Assembly (NCBI RefSeq): GCF_900963305.1
Contig: NC_042531.1
Coordinates: forward strand, 7,909,480-7,973,479
Length of the DNA: 64,000 bases
Source of the DNA: Echeneis naucrates
Lineage: Eukaryota > Chordata > Actinopteri > Carangiformes > Echeneidae
Reading direction: 5' to 3'
Positions within the stretch are counted from its first letter, which is position 1; every line of letters begins with the position of its first letter. The notes beneath the pieces were generated by a model. It did not search any database. It saw only the letters and a program-made list of their open reading frames with translations, and was not told where the DNA came from. The position numbers and the translations under genes are program-made. This document shows, piece after piece, positions 1 to 13,500 of this stretch.

Positions 1-167
1 AAACACAATACTATACATTTTAATATTTCATTTCAACTTTAACATACCAAACGCTTAATAACACTATCATGTAATAAGCCACTGTGCTGTTGACCACAGC
101 AGTTCTTTTTCTGATTTCAGTAAAATGCCAGGTTAAAAATCTACATAAGTGTATAATCTACACATAC

Positions 168-547
168 CATTTGACCAGCAATCTGGATCTTTTCATCTCC
201 GAGCTCTTGACTGCGGATAAGCGCCCTCTGAATTGATAATTGAAGTTTGCGCCTCTGAAGTGAATCAGATTCCCGGCGATATCGCTCGTAAGCATCGTCG
301 AGCTCCTTCAGAACATCTGTCAAAGAGGATGGAAATAAATTCAGCTGAAAGTAGACTACTAAAACTCCACATATAATTACACCCTACGTACCTTACTATT
401 TTCCTTACCTTGATACTTGGCATCAATTTCCTTCATGAGAGACACACTCCTCTGCAGGTCAAAGGGTAGTGATTCCACCAGGTCCAAATACTCCTCCACA
501 TAATTCACAACCACGTGACCTGGGTCACCATTGGTCGGATTCAACAT
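168..547 (-). CDS. ing1: Inhibitor of growth protein 1-like, N-terminal part (gene continues off the left edge)
   Basis: ING proteins are nuclear readers that bring histone acetyltransferase or deacetylase (Sin3-HDAC) complexes to H3K4me3 nucleosomes. Two coding exons are visible, 409-547 and 168-316. They join in phase to give 96 residues that match the ING1 N-terminal helical domain: ESLPFDLQR, EIDAKYQ, then KELDDAYERY, RALIRSQELGDEKIQI. I chose the ATG at 547 because it starts MLNPTNG, like MLSPANG in mammals; the frame stays open upstream but a splice acceptor lies at about 588. Exon 2 ends in ..GQM followed by GTATGT, so VELVENR, the linker, nuclear localisation signal and PHD finger lie outside the window. 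Mammalian ING1 has no intron at this point. The sequence is closer to ING1 (SLPFDLQR, AKYQ) than to ING2 (SLPHDMQR). Confidence 0.87.
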
Positions 548-1750
548 TGTTGATTTGTCTTTACCACAAGACACTCCAACACCTGGACCTGTTAAATAGA
601 AGTCCTTGTTAAAAAGAGCGTTGATGATGAAAAGCCATTCTGCTGTTGACACATGCAATGTTCAACAGTAATAATAATAGTGATAATAGCAGGCTTATTG
701 GCAAGTGTAACTTCATCCACATGTATCAGAGAGCTCCGGTTTTACATACACTCTTTTCTAAGATCAAGCATGTTGCAGGACCCACAAAAAAAGGTGTGTC
801 GTGTTTTCCAGAAGGCCGATCTGAGATTAGTCCAGAGACACAGACTGTGTGATCTGAATGTGAAAGGGGGAGGGGGCAACTGATCTGTGGTCAGCCATCC
901 TGAAAGCTGCTACGTGTAATAAAAACACGAGTCCGACGGGAGCAAAAGAAGGAGAATAAACAAAGTGCCGATGACTTCGGCCGAACAACAAAGTACACGG
1001 AGCTGTTACTCCGGCGCACCTCAGGTCGGAGAAGACCACGAAGCTCGACAGTTACGGCGGCTGTCTGTGAGCTGAACGTGGAAAGTCCCGTTACAATGTT
1101 TATTCCTCCACAAGCAGACCGAGCTCAGGTCACAGTGCTGGCGCTAACAGCGGCTCTCACAGCCTGCCGGCGACTTCACGTTAACCTTCCCCAACTCTCT
1201 CCTCGTCGCGAGTTCCGGGGCTGTAAAACCCGCTAAAATTAGACAAAAAAAACGTGATTTAATGTGCGTGTGTCGGTGTGACGGCGCCCAAACGGTTCAC
1301 CTCTCCATTCGCTTCCAAGGTAAACTATTGCTCCCACACTTAACTTTGATTCATCGTCAACAATACGAACAACCGCTCCGAAAGTGAACGGGGCCGTGTT
1401 TGTTTTATGTTTAAATGTTAGCCGAGTTAGCTTCTGTTAGCCTTTAAGGTCCAGCGTTGCTGCACGGACCGTGGCGTTAAACACGACACAACCAGCCTCC
1501 GGACAACACGTCTCACTTGTGTAGTTTGTAAGAAAGCAGACCGAAGTGGTACTCGCCTGTGTGTGTTTCAGTCTTTCGGCAGCTAACGTGTAGCTGCCGT
1601 TTCTCACTCCGGGATGCTGCTCTTGTTGCTAACGCTCCGGCGCTGAGTGGGACGTGCTAATACGGCTTCAGACTCCTCAGTAAGGAACGCCGCGATTGGC
1701 TGTCCTAAAAGCCTCTGCGTGACGTCATCACACACGTTGCATAATTTCCT
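548..1750 (-). promoter_or_regulatory. CpG-rich promoter and 5' untranslated region of the ing1-like gene
   Basis: The stretch 900-1740 is rich in CG dinucleotides, unlike the AT-rich flanks, and lies upstream of the minus-strand ing1 start. A perfect palindromic CRE (TGACGTCA) lies at 1720-1727 and an inverted CCAAT (GATTGG) at 1694-1699. A minus-strand acceptor (TTAACAG) leaves a short 5' UTR piece at 548-588, so at least one upstream non-coding exon is expected. The transcription start was not located. Confidence 0.6.
1720..1727. promoter_or_regulatory. Palindromic cAMP-response element TGACGTCA
   Basis: This is an exact 8-base CRE for CREB/ATF-family factors at the outer edge of the ing1 CpG island. 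The match is seen directly; use by ing1 is inferred from position. Confidence 0.45.
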
Positions 1751-4160
1751 CGGTTCATTTTATCCACATATTTGTTGATCTAAGTTTTGTGTTGTTTTTT
1801 TTTTTTTTTTTTCAAACTGCTTAAAATCTTTCAGATAATTGTTGTAATTAATTCGTTCAGAGTTTCTGACGTAGAGTCAGACAGGCAGAGCCGTGAATGG
1901 CTCCAATAAACAAGTTTAATTCATTGAGAGCTTGGAGAGAGCTGGATGTCCCGGCTGTCCTGTCTGATGCTGAGGAGAGACGGACCGCACGCACACGCAC
2001 ACACACGCACACACGAAGCCCTCACTGACCGCAGGAGGGCAGCACCCACCCGTCTGTAGCCCCGCCCCCTGCCCCTCAGCCACCATGCTGCAATACTACA
2101 GTTCAATATCACATTCCAAGACATTTCAATACAATCATTAAAACAACAGTCCACACCTCTATGTATACATTGGTAGTATACAAAAACAGCATTGTACAGT
2201 GCATCTGCACTTAATTTCTACTTTTGTCAGTGCAGCTTTATGCTAAAATGAAAATGTGTGAGTAAGGATTCACAAGGAAAACTGAAATGTCACATTGGAG
2301 TAAGTGTTCAAAGATATTTTTTCAGGATGTTTCTACAGCATGATTAGTTTGTTAGAGCTGACATTGCATATCGATGCAAATGGCTAGCCGTGGCACCACC
2401 TTCAGAATTGTACTGAAGTGCAGCTCTTGTATTTACATTTTAGTGCTGAAAAGAAGAGCATCATTCATATGCTCATTTTATCCATCGCTTCTAATTGTGT
2501 TCAAGACAAACCTTACACAACAACATTATACCTGGTGACCAAACCTGGTACTAAAATGTCTAACGGCCATGCTGGGGAACATACAGATAACAAGCGGTGC
2601 CCAGCCTTGGTGTGTGAGGCCTGGACTCTATATGAGAGAGCTCCCAGTGTCTGGGGAGGATGCTGTGGACGGCACCTGCGAGCAGGAAAACATGGCTGAA
2701 AAGCTGAGGGTCACCCTGGGCCAGTTGGGTGCAAAAGACTTATAGGGTTGTCTACTACCAGAGAGTTTAAAGACACAGGATCAGAGGCCAGCTCTAAGGT
2801 CAAGCCGTCAAACCCTATCGAGTATCATTGACACCTAGACTCCAAAACAACAGAATGATGTCAAAGTGGGTGAATGCAGGGCACAAAGACCCTCAGGCAG
2901 CATTGACCTTCCCATTCACTACAATAAGCTCTTGAGTTATGTGCAAACTAGGGATTGTATTACCCAATCATAAATAGAGTCAAGTTCATAAATCTGCCTG
3001 TTTTGCACCTTCTTATTTTATATGGCCTGTAAAACTGTCATTGGTTGGTGAAGTCGCTGGTGTTTGGTGAAACCTCTGCTGCTTTTACACCTCTAAGAGA
3101 AGGTGAATAATATGCGAATGTCAACTTTCCAGTCACTTTTACTGCTTAGAAATGTTGCTGTAATATGTAGGAACACTATGATAGGTTGTCATTTATCATC
3201 AAACAAAGTAACAGGTTGTATTTTGCCAAGCCATCATTAAATGCAACATTCCTTTGTGTCAGGGAGTCTCCTTTAATCACTTCTTGCCTGGAGCTTTGGA
3301 ATAGAAAGATTCTTCTCGTCAAATAGGCGAAACACTCCATGAATCTTAAGCCCGTCTGTACAGGACCAGCCATATCTCGTATACACACAGCAGGAGTCAG
3401 CTAAAAGGTTATCTCCACTGGTGAACGGTCAGATGGTCATCTTTGAGGGTCTCTGAGATGAAGTACCTTCTGCAGCTTTCAGTAGTATATTTTATGAAAG
3501 ATTGAATGTCATTTGCCAAGTCAGTGCAAACTTCTTTTTATGAAAATATCATTAAAGGCAAGATATCAGAGAGCTAACACGACCTAAATGATAGTGATGT
3601 ATTTAGACTCTTCAGAACTGTTGATATGTAATCATATAATTCTGTGGACATTTTAGAGCGTTTATCCTTTTCTAACTGCAGTCAAGTTCAGAGATTGTTC
3701 CAGTTGATGTTTGTTGAGAACACTGTGCTCCTTGATCCAATTGTAATTTTCTGGTATCTCTAAAATAGCTGTAAGTTTGGTTATTTGGTTATTGACTTGG
3801 AAAATCTTGAAACCTTTAACCTTTTATCCTTAGGCAGTCCTAAAACTGTTGTGGTCAGTCCAAATTCCATGGAGAAGACCAAAGGTGACCAGATGTGTAT
3901 CATCAGGATCTCTTGTCTTGAAAGCACCATACCTGTGGAATTTATGATGGCATCCACATTTTTTGTGGATGATTCATCCAACTATCAAAGTATGTGTGTC
4001 AAAAAAGTACCTTTACTGACCTCTTCAGCCGTTTCTACATGTGTTGATTGAAACACTAAATGCATACACAGTGTTTTTTCACTCTTGCAAACTTATCCCA
4101 GCAGCCTTCCCCTGCCCTGAGGGCAGAGCTAAAGTTTTGGCATGACTTTACAGGATCAGC
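1751..4160. other. Intergenic DNA between ing1 and the collagen XXVIII gene
   Basis: It holds a T run (about 1794-1812), an impure CA tract (1986-2015) and otherwise unremarkable AT-rich sequence. Short open frames are present but show no splice-linked or family-like coding signal. No tRNA or recognisable repeat was found. Confidence 0.5.
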
Positions 4161-4165
4161 TGCCT

Positions 4166-4359
4166 TATAAAGGAGGAGTGAGTGTCTCGGGGTCTCTCAT
4201 TCTTGGCTCCCCAGAATGACTTGCACCACTGCTGCTGCTGTCGAATCCAAGAGCAGACTGAAGCCCACTGTGCACTCTGGTCCTCTGCTGCTCCTGCTGC
4301 CTTTTCCAAGTCTGCATTTTTGAAATAATAGATTTGCAGCATTTCTACAGGAAGTCACT
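4166..4359 (+). promoter_or_regulatory. TATA box and untranslated first exon of the collagen XXVIII gene
   Basis: TATAAA at 4166-4171 is followed by roughly 165 bases ending in a donor at 4360 (CACT/GTGAGT). The matching acceptor is TCTCCATAG at 4566-4574, just before the coding exon that begins at 4587. Transcription start near 4195 is inferred from the TATA position. Confidence 0.5.
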
Positions 4360-4586
4360 GTGAGTCAGGATGACAAACATAGCTCAGTTATTTTGACAAT
4401 GTGTGCCACTTACAAAGCAAATTAATATTCAGCAATTGAGTTTGGTGTGTTTGATGTTAGAGCATACTGTTATTCAGCTGTTACATACATTTTTTAAACA
4501 AGCTAATCAGATGCACAAACTATTTTTGTGAAACATCACGCCGATTAATTTTGAATTGTTATTTTTCTCCATAGCTGGGGCTGAGG

Positions 4587-7500
4587 ATGTTCCCCTACTG
4601 GACGTCAGTGCTGCTAGTTATAGCACTAACTGGTGTCTGGACCCAAGACTTCTATGAGGAGAGGAAATCTCACAAGAAAGCGGCCAAACTGCTGGCTGCA
4701 AGCATTCAAAGTGGCCAAGGTAAGAATTCCAACTTCTGAAATGATAATATTTTACTCTATTCAGTCATGAAGCGGTTCATGTGTGCACGTTTTCCTTGAC
4801 TTTTTACATTTGACTTAATAATGTCTAATTGTAAAAATATTTGGAATACATTTTAGCTTTTGATGTCTATCATTTAATCAGTGAAAGACTCGAATGAGAC
4901 TTATAAAATGTGTTATCATGGCAACTGAGACTCTCTTCATCCTGTTCTGTGTGCACGCAGCCATCATAGATGAGGACTGTAGCTTGGAACTTTCCTTTTT
5001 ATTGGACAGTTCTGAGAGTGCAAAGGATAATCATGAGGAGGAAAAGCAGTTTGCTATGAACGTGGTGGACAGATTCCAAGGGCTTCGGCTGCAGTCCGGC
5101 CGCAGTTTAGGCTTGAGGGTGGCTTTGCTGCAGTACAGCAGCCATGTCATTACAGAACAAACCTTCAATGACTGGAGAGGAGCAGAAAACTTCAAAAACC
5201 AGATACGCCCCATTGTCTACATTGGCCACGGGACCTTCACCACCTATGCCATCAGTAACATAACCAAGATCTACCTAGAGGAGTCCTTTCAGGGCGGCAT
5301 CAGGGTGGCTGTGCTGCTTACTGATGGGACTTCCAACCCAAGGAACCCTGACATTTTTTCTGCTGTTGCTGATGCCAAGAATCAGGGCATCCAATTTTTT
5401 GCGGTGGGCATCACCCGTGCAGCCAATGAGCCAACCAAACTAGCCCAGCTCCGTCTACTCGGCAGTTCCCCTTCCAGCAGATTCCTCCATAACTTACAGG
5501 ATGAAGACATAGTGAAGAAAGTCGTCACTGAGATTGTGAGTCTAATACCCTGTCTTTCAGCAGACAGCCCTGACAAAGAGAACTGATGCATGTGCTTTGA
5601 ATAAGAAGGTACTCAGAGTTGAAACATGGACAGGCTAGCTCAACTATTTGCATAGAAATGGAATGATGACATTGTGACATCATGACAAATGAAAGAATGT
5701 GTGTGACTGATGTGGATTTGCATTGAAGCGTCACATCACATTCCTTTAAGTAGAAACACCTTTAAAGACCAATTTCACTTTCACAATAGTAGGTCATCTG
5801 TTGCTAGATGTAACTTGTTCTTCCCATATAAGTTTAAAAGCTGCTCTTATTGTTGAAGTATCTAGGAATGTAATCTGTCATTATCAATTTTCCTTCTTTC
5901 GGTTTTACTGCTGTTTTTGTTCTGCTGAATAATCTTGCAATGCCTACATCTCTCAGCAATAAAAAGAGAAACATGATAAGGGTCCTCAATAGCTTGCTGC
6001 AATCAATGTCCCGTCAATTACTGATATTTGTTCATTTTTGTTTTCTTTACAGACTGCCTTAGCTGACGAAGGAGTAAGTGTTATTTAATTCAGATGACTC
6101 ATTTGCAGAATTTTATATTTAATAATGTGTAATTAGGCTTTAACTGTTTAGAATTAAATCCATGACTACCTCACAGAAATATCTCTTCCTTTCTTTTTGA
6201 AGTGCCCTCTGGCTCAGAAATGTGGTTGTGAGAAAGGAGAGAGGGGGCTCACTGGGCCTTCGGTGAGTATTTAGCTTCAATCTTTTTAAAATATCTCAAA
6301 ATCAAAGGAAGTTTCATGTGGGAACAAAGTATCCCAGAAGTCTGTCAGAGGAAGGGGTAACTGAAACCTAGCACACAAACTCTGACGTGAGTTTGTTATT
6401 CAAAGTATGGTAAATTTATATTGTTGAGCAATTGGATAATTGTTTGCTTTTTGCCTGTCAGTGCAGCTTGCAGTGATTTGCAAAAGCAAAGTGGATAGGT
6501 GGTCCTGTCTCTGTTCGAAAAGCATCCCTACAGCATCAGGGAAAGCAGACGAGAGACTGGTCTGATAATCCCTGAGAGAAATGTCTGTAGTGTGCCCTTT
6601 CTCAGCTGGTTACTGTGCCTTTCTCATGCCACACAAGATGTTTCCCATGGAAACCCGAGGCATCGCACTCAGAGCCCTTCACTCTTTAAAACTGGATCTT
6701 TGACCACTATAAATCTCACAAATATCCCCTTCTGCTGCCCACATCAATGAGACTGCAGGAGAGAGCATCAGATATTATGTACATCTTCTGTGTGATGCAT
6801 GAAGATATTCCCAGCCGCTTCTTTTATGTGTCATCAAGCTTTCATTCATTCAATTCTCCATCTCAGACGTCAGGCAGCATAGGCAGTGTGACGCTTTCCA
6901 ACAACCTGGCAGATTAACATGTTGCTGACGGACAGCTGCATAGTCATTAACCAGGTGCCTTCTCCACAGAGAGATTCTTAAAATTCTTACACTCCAACTA
7001 AAAGGCTCTCATAATTACACTCATTAGTTTTAATGGTCAAAAACTAGCATTATCTGGTGGACAGCAACTGCCACACACTGTCCAGGTGCATCTCAAGAAA
7101 ACAACCCCTGGCTCTTTAGACAAGACACTTCACGCCCATTAATGCTGTCAGTGTTGTGCAGCCCTCGAATCCATAAGCACGCAAGTAAGACATATTGCGA
7201 CACCCTCCCAGTGTCGCTTTCTTCTCTGTTAGTCTCAAACAATGTCTGTCTAGAGAGGAAAAACTTCCCCTTTGGCATTGCAAAGAAAATGGTAGTTAAC
7301 CTTTAAAATGCAGGCTTTGAATATAGGCTCATCTGTTTGTCAGGAGAGTCTCAGTGTATGCTGAAACCTCAGGAACAGAAACTAATCAAATCTTTACACT
7401 TTGGTTTCAGGGGAAGAAAGGTCGACCCGGAGACGATGGAGCCCCAGGACTTAAAGGGCAAAAGGTGTGTCTTTCTCCCTGGTGTGATCTGTAAAGTGTA

Positions 7501-10500
7501 AAACTATTAACTTCCAACTTAAAAAAAATGTAATTGATAAATATAATTAGATCAGGTTTTTGTCTATATATATGTGAAACGAACTATTTATGTGTTTTTC
7601 TGCCTCAGTTTCTGTGTGTGTTGCATTCTATTTTATATTTGTTGTTCCTAAAATATGCTCCATATGGTCAATATTATTGACTTGCCATGATATAAAAATC
7701 TTTTAGTAATTATTAGACTGTGACTAAAAATGATGGACAATCATATTACCTGGTTATAGTTCTGATTATGATGTGTTTATAGTTAGTTACTTATTAGTAT
7801 TATTATTATTTACTGGCAGAAACTGAATATAATATCCACAATAAAATTTCTGTTAGTGTATAATCACCTGAAAATGGAAATCATTTTGCTTTCATCAGTT
7901 AAGAATGAGCACATGAGGCCAGTTTTTCTACACCTCCATTTTTCTACTGTATCCGAGAACATACTAACTTGAAAGTGGCTATAGAGAGATTCTTCCACAA
8001 ATTTGTTCAGAGATGAGTGACAGGAGTCTTAAGTTGGTTCAGTCTGCAACGTCACCACTAGAGGCCACTCGATTTACACGATCAGCTTTTTACAGTACAA
8101 TGGATAAAAATTATATTGATAATGAAGCTGTGCAATCCTGCCATATCAGGGTGAAGCAGGATTAAGTGGCCTCCCTGGACAAGAGGGCACTGAGGTAAAT
8201 ACTGCTAAATATGAACCCAAATAAAGAGAACATGCATTATGCTCACATTGTCAACATTTCATTCCTATCAATTGCAGGGAAAGCCAGGTTACAAAGGAGA
8301 GAAGGTATGCAGCTAACGTGAATTACTATTAGATATCTTATTTTCCTGGATGGAGTTTGATCCCGTGCATCGCTTTGGTCTCTATACAGGGCGAGAGGGG
8401 TGAGTGTGGCACTCCAGGAATCAAAGGAGACAGGGTACGACGGAAAGCCTGCCACTTCAGATCCATGTATCTGTTTACATTATGAGCCCACTTTATTTTG
8501 TCTTATTGTCTTTGTCTTTCTTATGCGATGTGCTCCAGGGTCTTGAGGGTGCAGCTGGAGGAAGAGGGCTCAGAGGACTGCAGGCATGTAATAATTCATG
8601 AGTTTATAGAGCTTGTTTTTGACAGTTAAGCCTTTATCTATTATATATTTTGCTTATATTTCTTACACAGTTAGACCAGTGAAAGCGATCAGAGCAGAAA
8701 GATGTCTTAACTTATCTTCAATTGAGGCTCGAGGAACACTTAAAACCTTTCACTGTATATTAGTGATGCTGTGTGTGCATTCAGAAACTGCAGGAAAATC
8801 ATATGATAGCTGCAAAACTCCTGACACATTTCCAAATGCTTCCTGCCCCTGACATACCAGCACACATAATATTCACTTAACCATCTGTTCCATCTGGGTG
8901 TTTCGGCAATAATGAATGTGTGTTGTCTCTGCCCAGGGGTTACCAGGACCACATGGAGACATTGGACCAGAGGGCCCTCAGGGGAAGCAGGTCAGCCACT
9001 TTCCAACAACTCTCACTTTGCTTTGCACATCTGCTGTGACCTTTATATTTTCTCTTAATTATTAGTTTAAACAAGAGGTTGCAGCTTTACCACCCAGTCT
9101 TAACCATGCACAAGAATAGTCTGTTTGTCTGGTAATAGACCCCTGTGTGGAGATTTGGCAGTGGCCCAAAAGTCTTCCCCATCATTACTGTAATTTGCTA
9201 GCAAAATCTCACTACATATCCTCCTGATGGCTTGTATCCTGTTTCTTAATACAGATTAGGAAGTGCCTACAGCAATATCAGTTTCTCAAATCCTGCAGCT
9301 CTTAACATACATGGAAAATTAGAGTCGTCTCAGTGTCTTGACATGTGAAGACATGTAGCTGGCATTTGAAAACACTGACAGGAGTCTTGGTGGTCTCGAT
9401 GTGGAGTCATTTGGATTAGAGCCCAAAAAAGACATCAAGGGACAAAGACAAAGACAAGGCATTGTATGTCTTCACTGTGTGTTATTTCTTATTTATATCC
9501 GTTAAATGGCCAATAGAGATCATGATACTCTGTCTAAATAATGGCATCGCATGTCTTTATGTTGGGCTGTTTACTTTTGTATTCCATTTAATCTATAGCC
9601 AAAATTTACTTCAACTCCAAACAAATAGCTCATCCAGACTTTGATGTAGTCGTCAGCTCTTTGTGATTTCGAGGCTCAGTTGTTTGGGGTTTCTTTAACT
9701 CTGAGACATTCCTGGAGCTTAGATTGGGCTCATGTTTGTCATGAACTTCTCCCCCACTGCCATCAACGGGAGATGGCACTGGGAGAAGTTACATAACAAT
9801 GTACTGATTTTCAACATTATCATCACTTTCAGGGGGGCGTCTTCTCTTCTGCATATCTGCATGTCTATTTATGTAACAGTTACTTCTATTTTTGAATTTG
9901 ATCTTAGAGACTAACCCTAACTCTAACCCTAACCCCTAGTTATGATTAAGAGGCTAAAAACCAAAAAAATTCTAAAGAACAACACAAAATAATGATTTAG
10001 GATCAACTTATTTTAATGTTATATCCTGGTTTAAGCTCCCGTGTACAACAGTGATAAGTGCTATTGTGAGTGGTATGTTTGTGCTCACAGGGCGAACGTG
10101 GCCTACCCGGCCCTCCAGGAATTCAGGGGGAAACTGGTATTGGACTTCCTGGACCAAAGGTAATTCACATTATAGATAATCCTGTGACTACTTTTGTATT
10201 TAGAATTTGTTTTGGCTTTTGTTTGGTCTGCTTCTGTACTTGTCGTTACAATGCTAAGTTACTATATCCATCTGCAGGGTGACATGGGGTTCCAGGGCAG
10301 ACCGGGTCCTCCAGGTCCGCTGGGAGTGGGTGAACCTGGACTTCCTGTAAGTACTTTTGTCTGTGCCATGGCAAAGTCTGGAGTAGTTTTATAACTCTAA
10401 CATTTGTGTCAGTGGCAAATCTGATATGTTGAGAGAGTCCTAAAGATACTTCTGAACACCATCTGTGTGGCACATTGTACACCATGGCTCTGTTAACAGG

Positions 10501-13500
10501 GACCTCAAGGACCACAAGGGGTTCAAGGGGAAAAAGGACCCCATGGTGAAGGATTTCCTGGACCAAAGGTATTATTTTCAGTCTATCATTGAAAAACTTA
10601 CCAAAGCAACAGAAACCTTATTTCTGGAATAGATAAAAAACTAAAGAAATAAATCATAATCATTCCCCTTCCACTATGAATTACTTCAATATCACAAATA
10701 TTACATGAATCCGTTCTTTGATACTAATGTCACATAGGATATTAATGAGTGTGGCCAGCATATCATTAAAGCACACTGACCTGCAGGCTTGTGAGAGTTT
10801 ATGTTTCAGCCTGGTTGAATGTAACAGGGTGTTCTGCAGTTCATGGCCTGCATCCATCAAAAGCAAATCTTACTCCATTTCAACTCACTGACTCACAGCT
10901 CAGGTGTTCACTCAAGCGTTACTATTTACGGTGATGTTGATCCTGTAAAAACAGTTTTGTTTTTTTTCTTACGATGCTGCAACATATTGCATGGAAATGC
11001 CAATGCTCCATCTTTTGGGTTCAACCGAGGGGTTTAACGTGGCACGCAAGATTGGGAGAACTAGTATATGGCTTTCAGTGAGTGCATGGAGATTATAAAT
11101 AACAGCAGGATGTCTCACTGGATAGCTACACAGAAAAACAAGATCTGACAACAAGTGAAGTGATTTTTTGGTGTATGTAAGACTCTCACTCCACTGCTGA
11201 AATTCAACTTCTCGTAAAAGAAGATGGAGCATAATTCAACCATCACACGCTCCCTCCACTCACATGCAAAGTTAATTTGATCAAGCCTCCTGCTGTGCAT
11301 TTAATTTCACTTGAATATTGTTCAGCACCTTCCTCATTTCATTATTCCCCGGTCGTGAAAAGGGTTAAAGAATCATGCAGCCATGAGTTGCTATCAAAAA
11401 AGGTGAAAAAAAAAAACAACTTCTATACACAACATTCCTTGTGTGTAGGATCATTTTGTATCAAACACAAGAACCCAACAGGACCCAACATGCTCTCCTT
11501 CCATGTTAGCTTTACTGAGAACAATGCAGATTTGGCTGTGATACAATCTGTACTGGTTGTGATGTTACTGACAAATATGAATTCATTTTGCTCCTCAGGG
11601 TGAACGGGGGCTTCCAGGGCCGAGGGGGCCAAGAGGACAGCAGGGTGCAGGAATCAAAGGAGAAAGGGTAGGCTATAAAGTTTCCATTTAACAAAGAGAA
11701 TTAAATACACAAGTACTACACCATTGAAATCCACAGTTATACAGAGTGCACTACGTGCGATAAAAAGTGTGCAATAAATTTAGTGCATGAAATATAAAAG
11801 TGACTTTGATTATTGTATGTTGGAAAAGTGTGATTAATTCCATTCAAATTTGATATGACAGCTCTCACACATCTTTTAGTAGCTAATTCAAGTTCTTCTG
11901 CATTGAATCATGATGGTGATGTATCAGCCATGTCAGGGTCATGTCATTGGTGTTACTACACCTGCTCACTGTCGTCCTTGGTTTTTCTAATCTGCCAAAC
12001 TGAGTGCCCTCTAAACATAGGTTACTCTTGAGTGAAGCATCTGTATGTGCAATCCTGTTAGAGTAGGAAGGTGCAAAGGCGGTCGACTTGATCGTTTTAA
12101 ATAAACAAAGTCAGTAGCTAGTAGGTTTTCACTTATGGCAGACCAATCCAAACCCAGCGAGCCGACCAGAAGAAATAAAACAAACTGACAGGCCATTATC
12201 AGGTAGGAAGACAGAATGGAGGGTCTAATGTCTGTGGGGCAGACAGGTTGACTTGTATATGGCTAGAGGAGCTAATGTTTTTTTCTGTTCTGAGTCTGTT
12301 GACACATATTAAATAAATAGGAAGCATACCTTTACTGACTTTTCAGTGCGGTTTCAATCTTAGGGTGAAATGGGGCCTCCAGGTCTTCCAGGTTTTCCAG
12401 GACCAACGGGGTTGGGCATACAGGGAGAAAAGGTCAGCAAAATATCATTGTCTACATGTTAAGAAAGTTGTATATCTCCTTTCTCTATCACACACTTTGT
12501 CAGATAAACATGCAATAGTGTGTTCTGTATTGATAGTCCTCTAATCGTACTTATTGAACAGGGAATTGAGGGCCCAAGAGGTCCACCAGGAGTCAGAGGG
12601 CTTCCAGGGGAAGGTTTACCTGGACCCAAGGTTTGTTCACACAGCTATAAAGTTGTGCGTCAGAGAGCTGGCACAGTTTGCACTTTGATGAGTAGCAAGT
12701 TTCTTCCATTTCTAGGGAGACCAGGGATTACCAGGAGAACAGGGAGCTACAGGAGAGAGGGGCATAGGTGAACCTGGTCCAAAGGTAAATCATCTTTTTT
12801 GAACCACATTTAAACACACACAGTTTAAATGATGGAGTATATTATTAGTGCCAATACACTCAATCCACCAACAGTCAAATAAAACTATTGTAATATCACA
12901 GGGAGAGCCTGGAGCAGCTGGTCTGGGAGGCTTACCTGGCCTTCCAGGAGAGGATGGAGCTCCAGGGCAGAAGGTACGGTTCATGATGCCATCTCTGCAG
13001 AAAACATCCCATTTCTGTTGTCCACTGACTTCCAATAGAAATATATTTGATTATTTACAAAAAAAAATGTTTGTTACTGCAGTGGAATTGAAAGGATTGT
13101 TTCTTTGTCTTATTGGACTTTCCTTTCTTAGGGTGAGGCTGGCTTAGCTGGTTTAAGAGGTCCTGAGGGACCACAAGGTATTGGCACACAAGGTGAAAAG
13201 GTATGTTTTTGCTTATTTGCTTTTATAGTTCATATTTTTACCAGAAAAATGTTAATCATATGATATATCTTTGTGTTTTGTATTTCCATCCAGGGTGACC
13301 AGGGTCTGAGGGGCATCCGTGGATTACATGGACCTCCAGGAATTTCAGGACCCTCAGGACCAAAGGTAAGAACCAAGGCAGTATAACAGTGATTGTTAGA
13401 TAAGCCCCTCCTGTTCCCTTATTCTATTTATTCTTTAATGACAATTTTACAGTTGAAGATCTATAGCACACTAACCCAGCCTCTGAGCTGAGCCAAAAAC

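Noticed and set aside
5536-5586. Collagen exon 2 extending to the stop at 5584
   Set aside because: A strong donor (ATT/GTGAGT) lies at 5536 and exons 3 and 4 continue in phase; the extension would only appear on intron retention.
9911-9936. Chromosome-fusion scar at the telomere-like repeat
   Set aside because: Only about four degenerate units inside an intron; far too short to support a fusion.
8991-10090. Extra collagen exons in the long intron 10
   Set aside because: I scanned for an acceptor followed by Gly-X-Y codons and found none.
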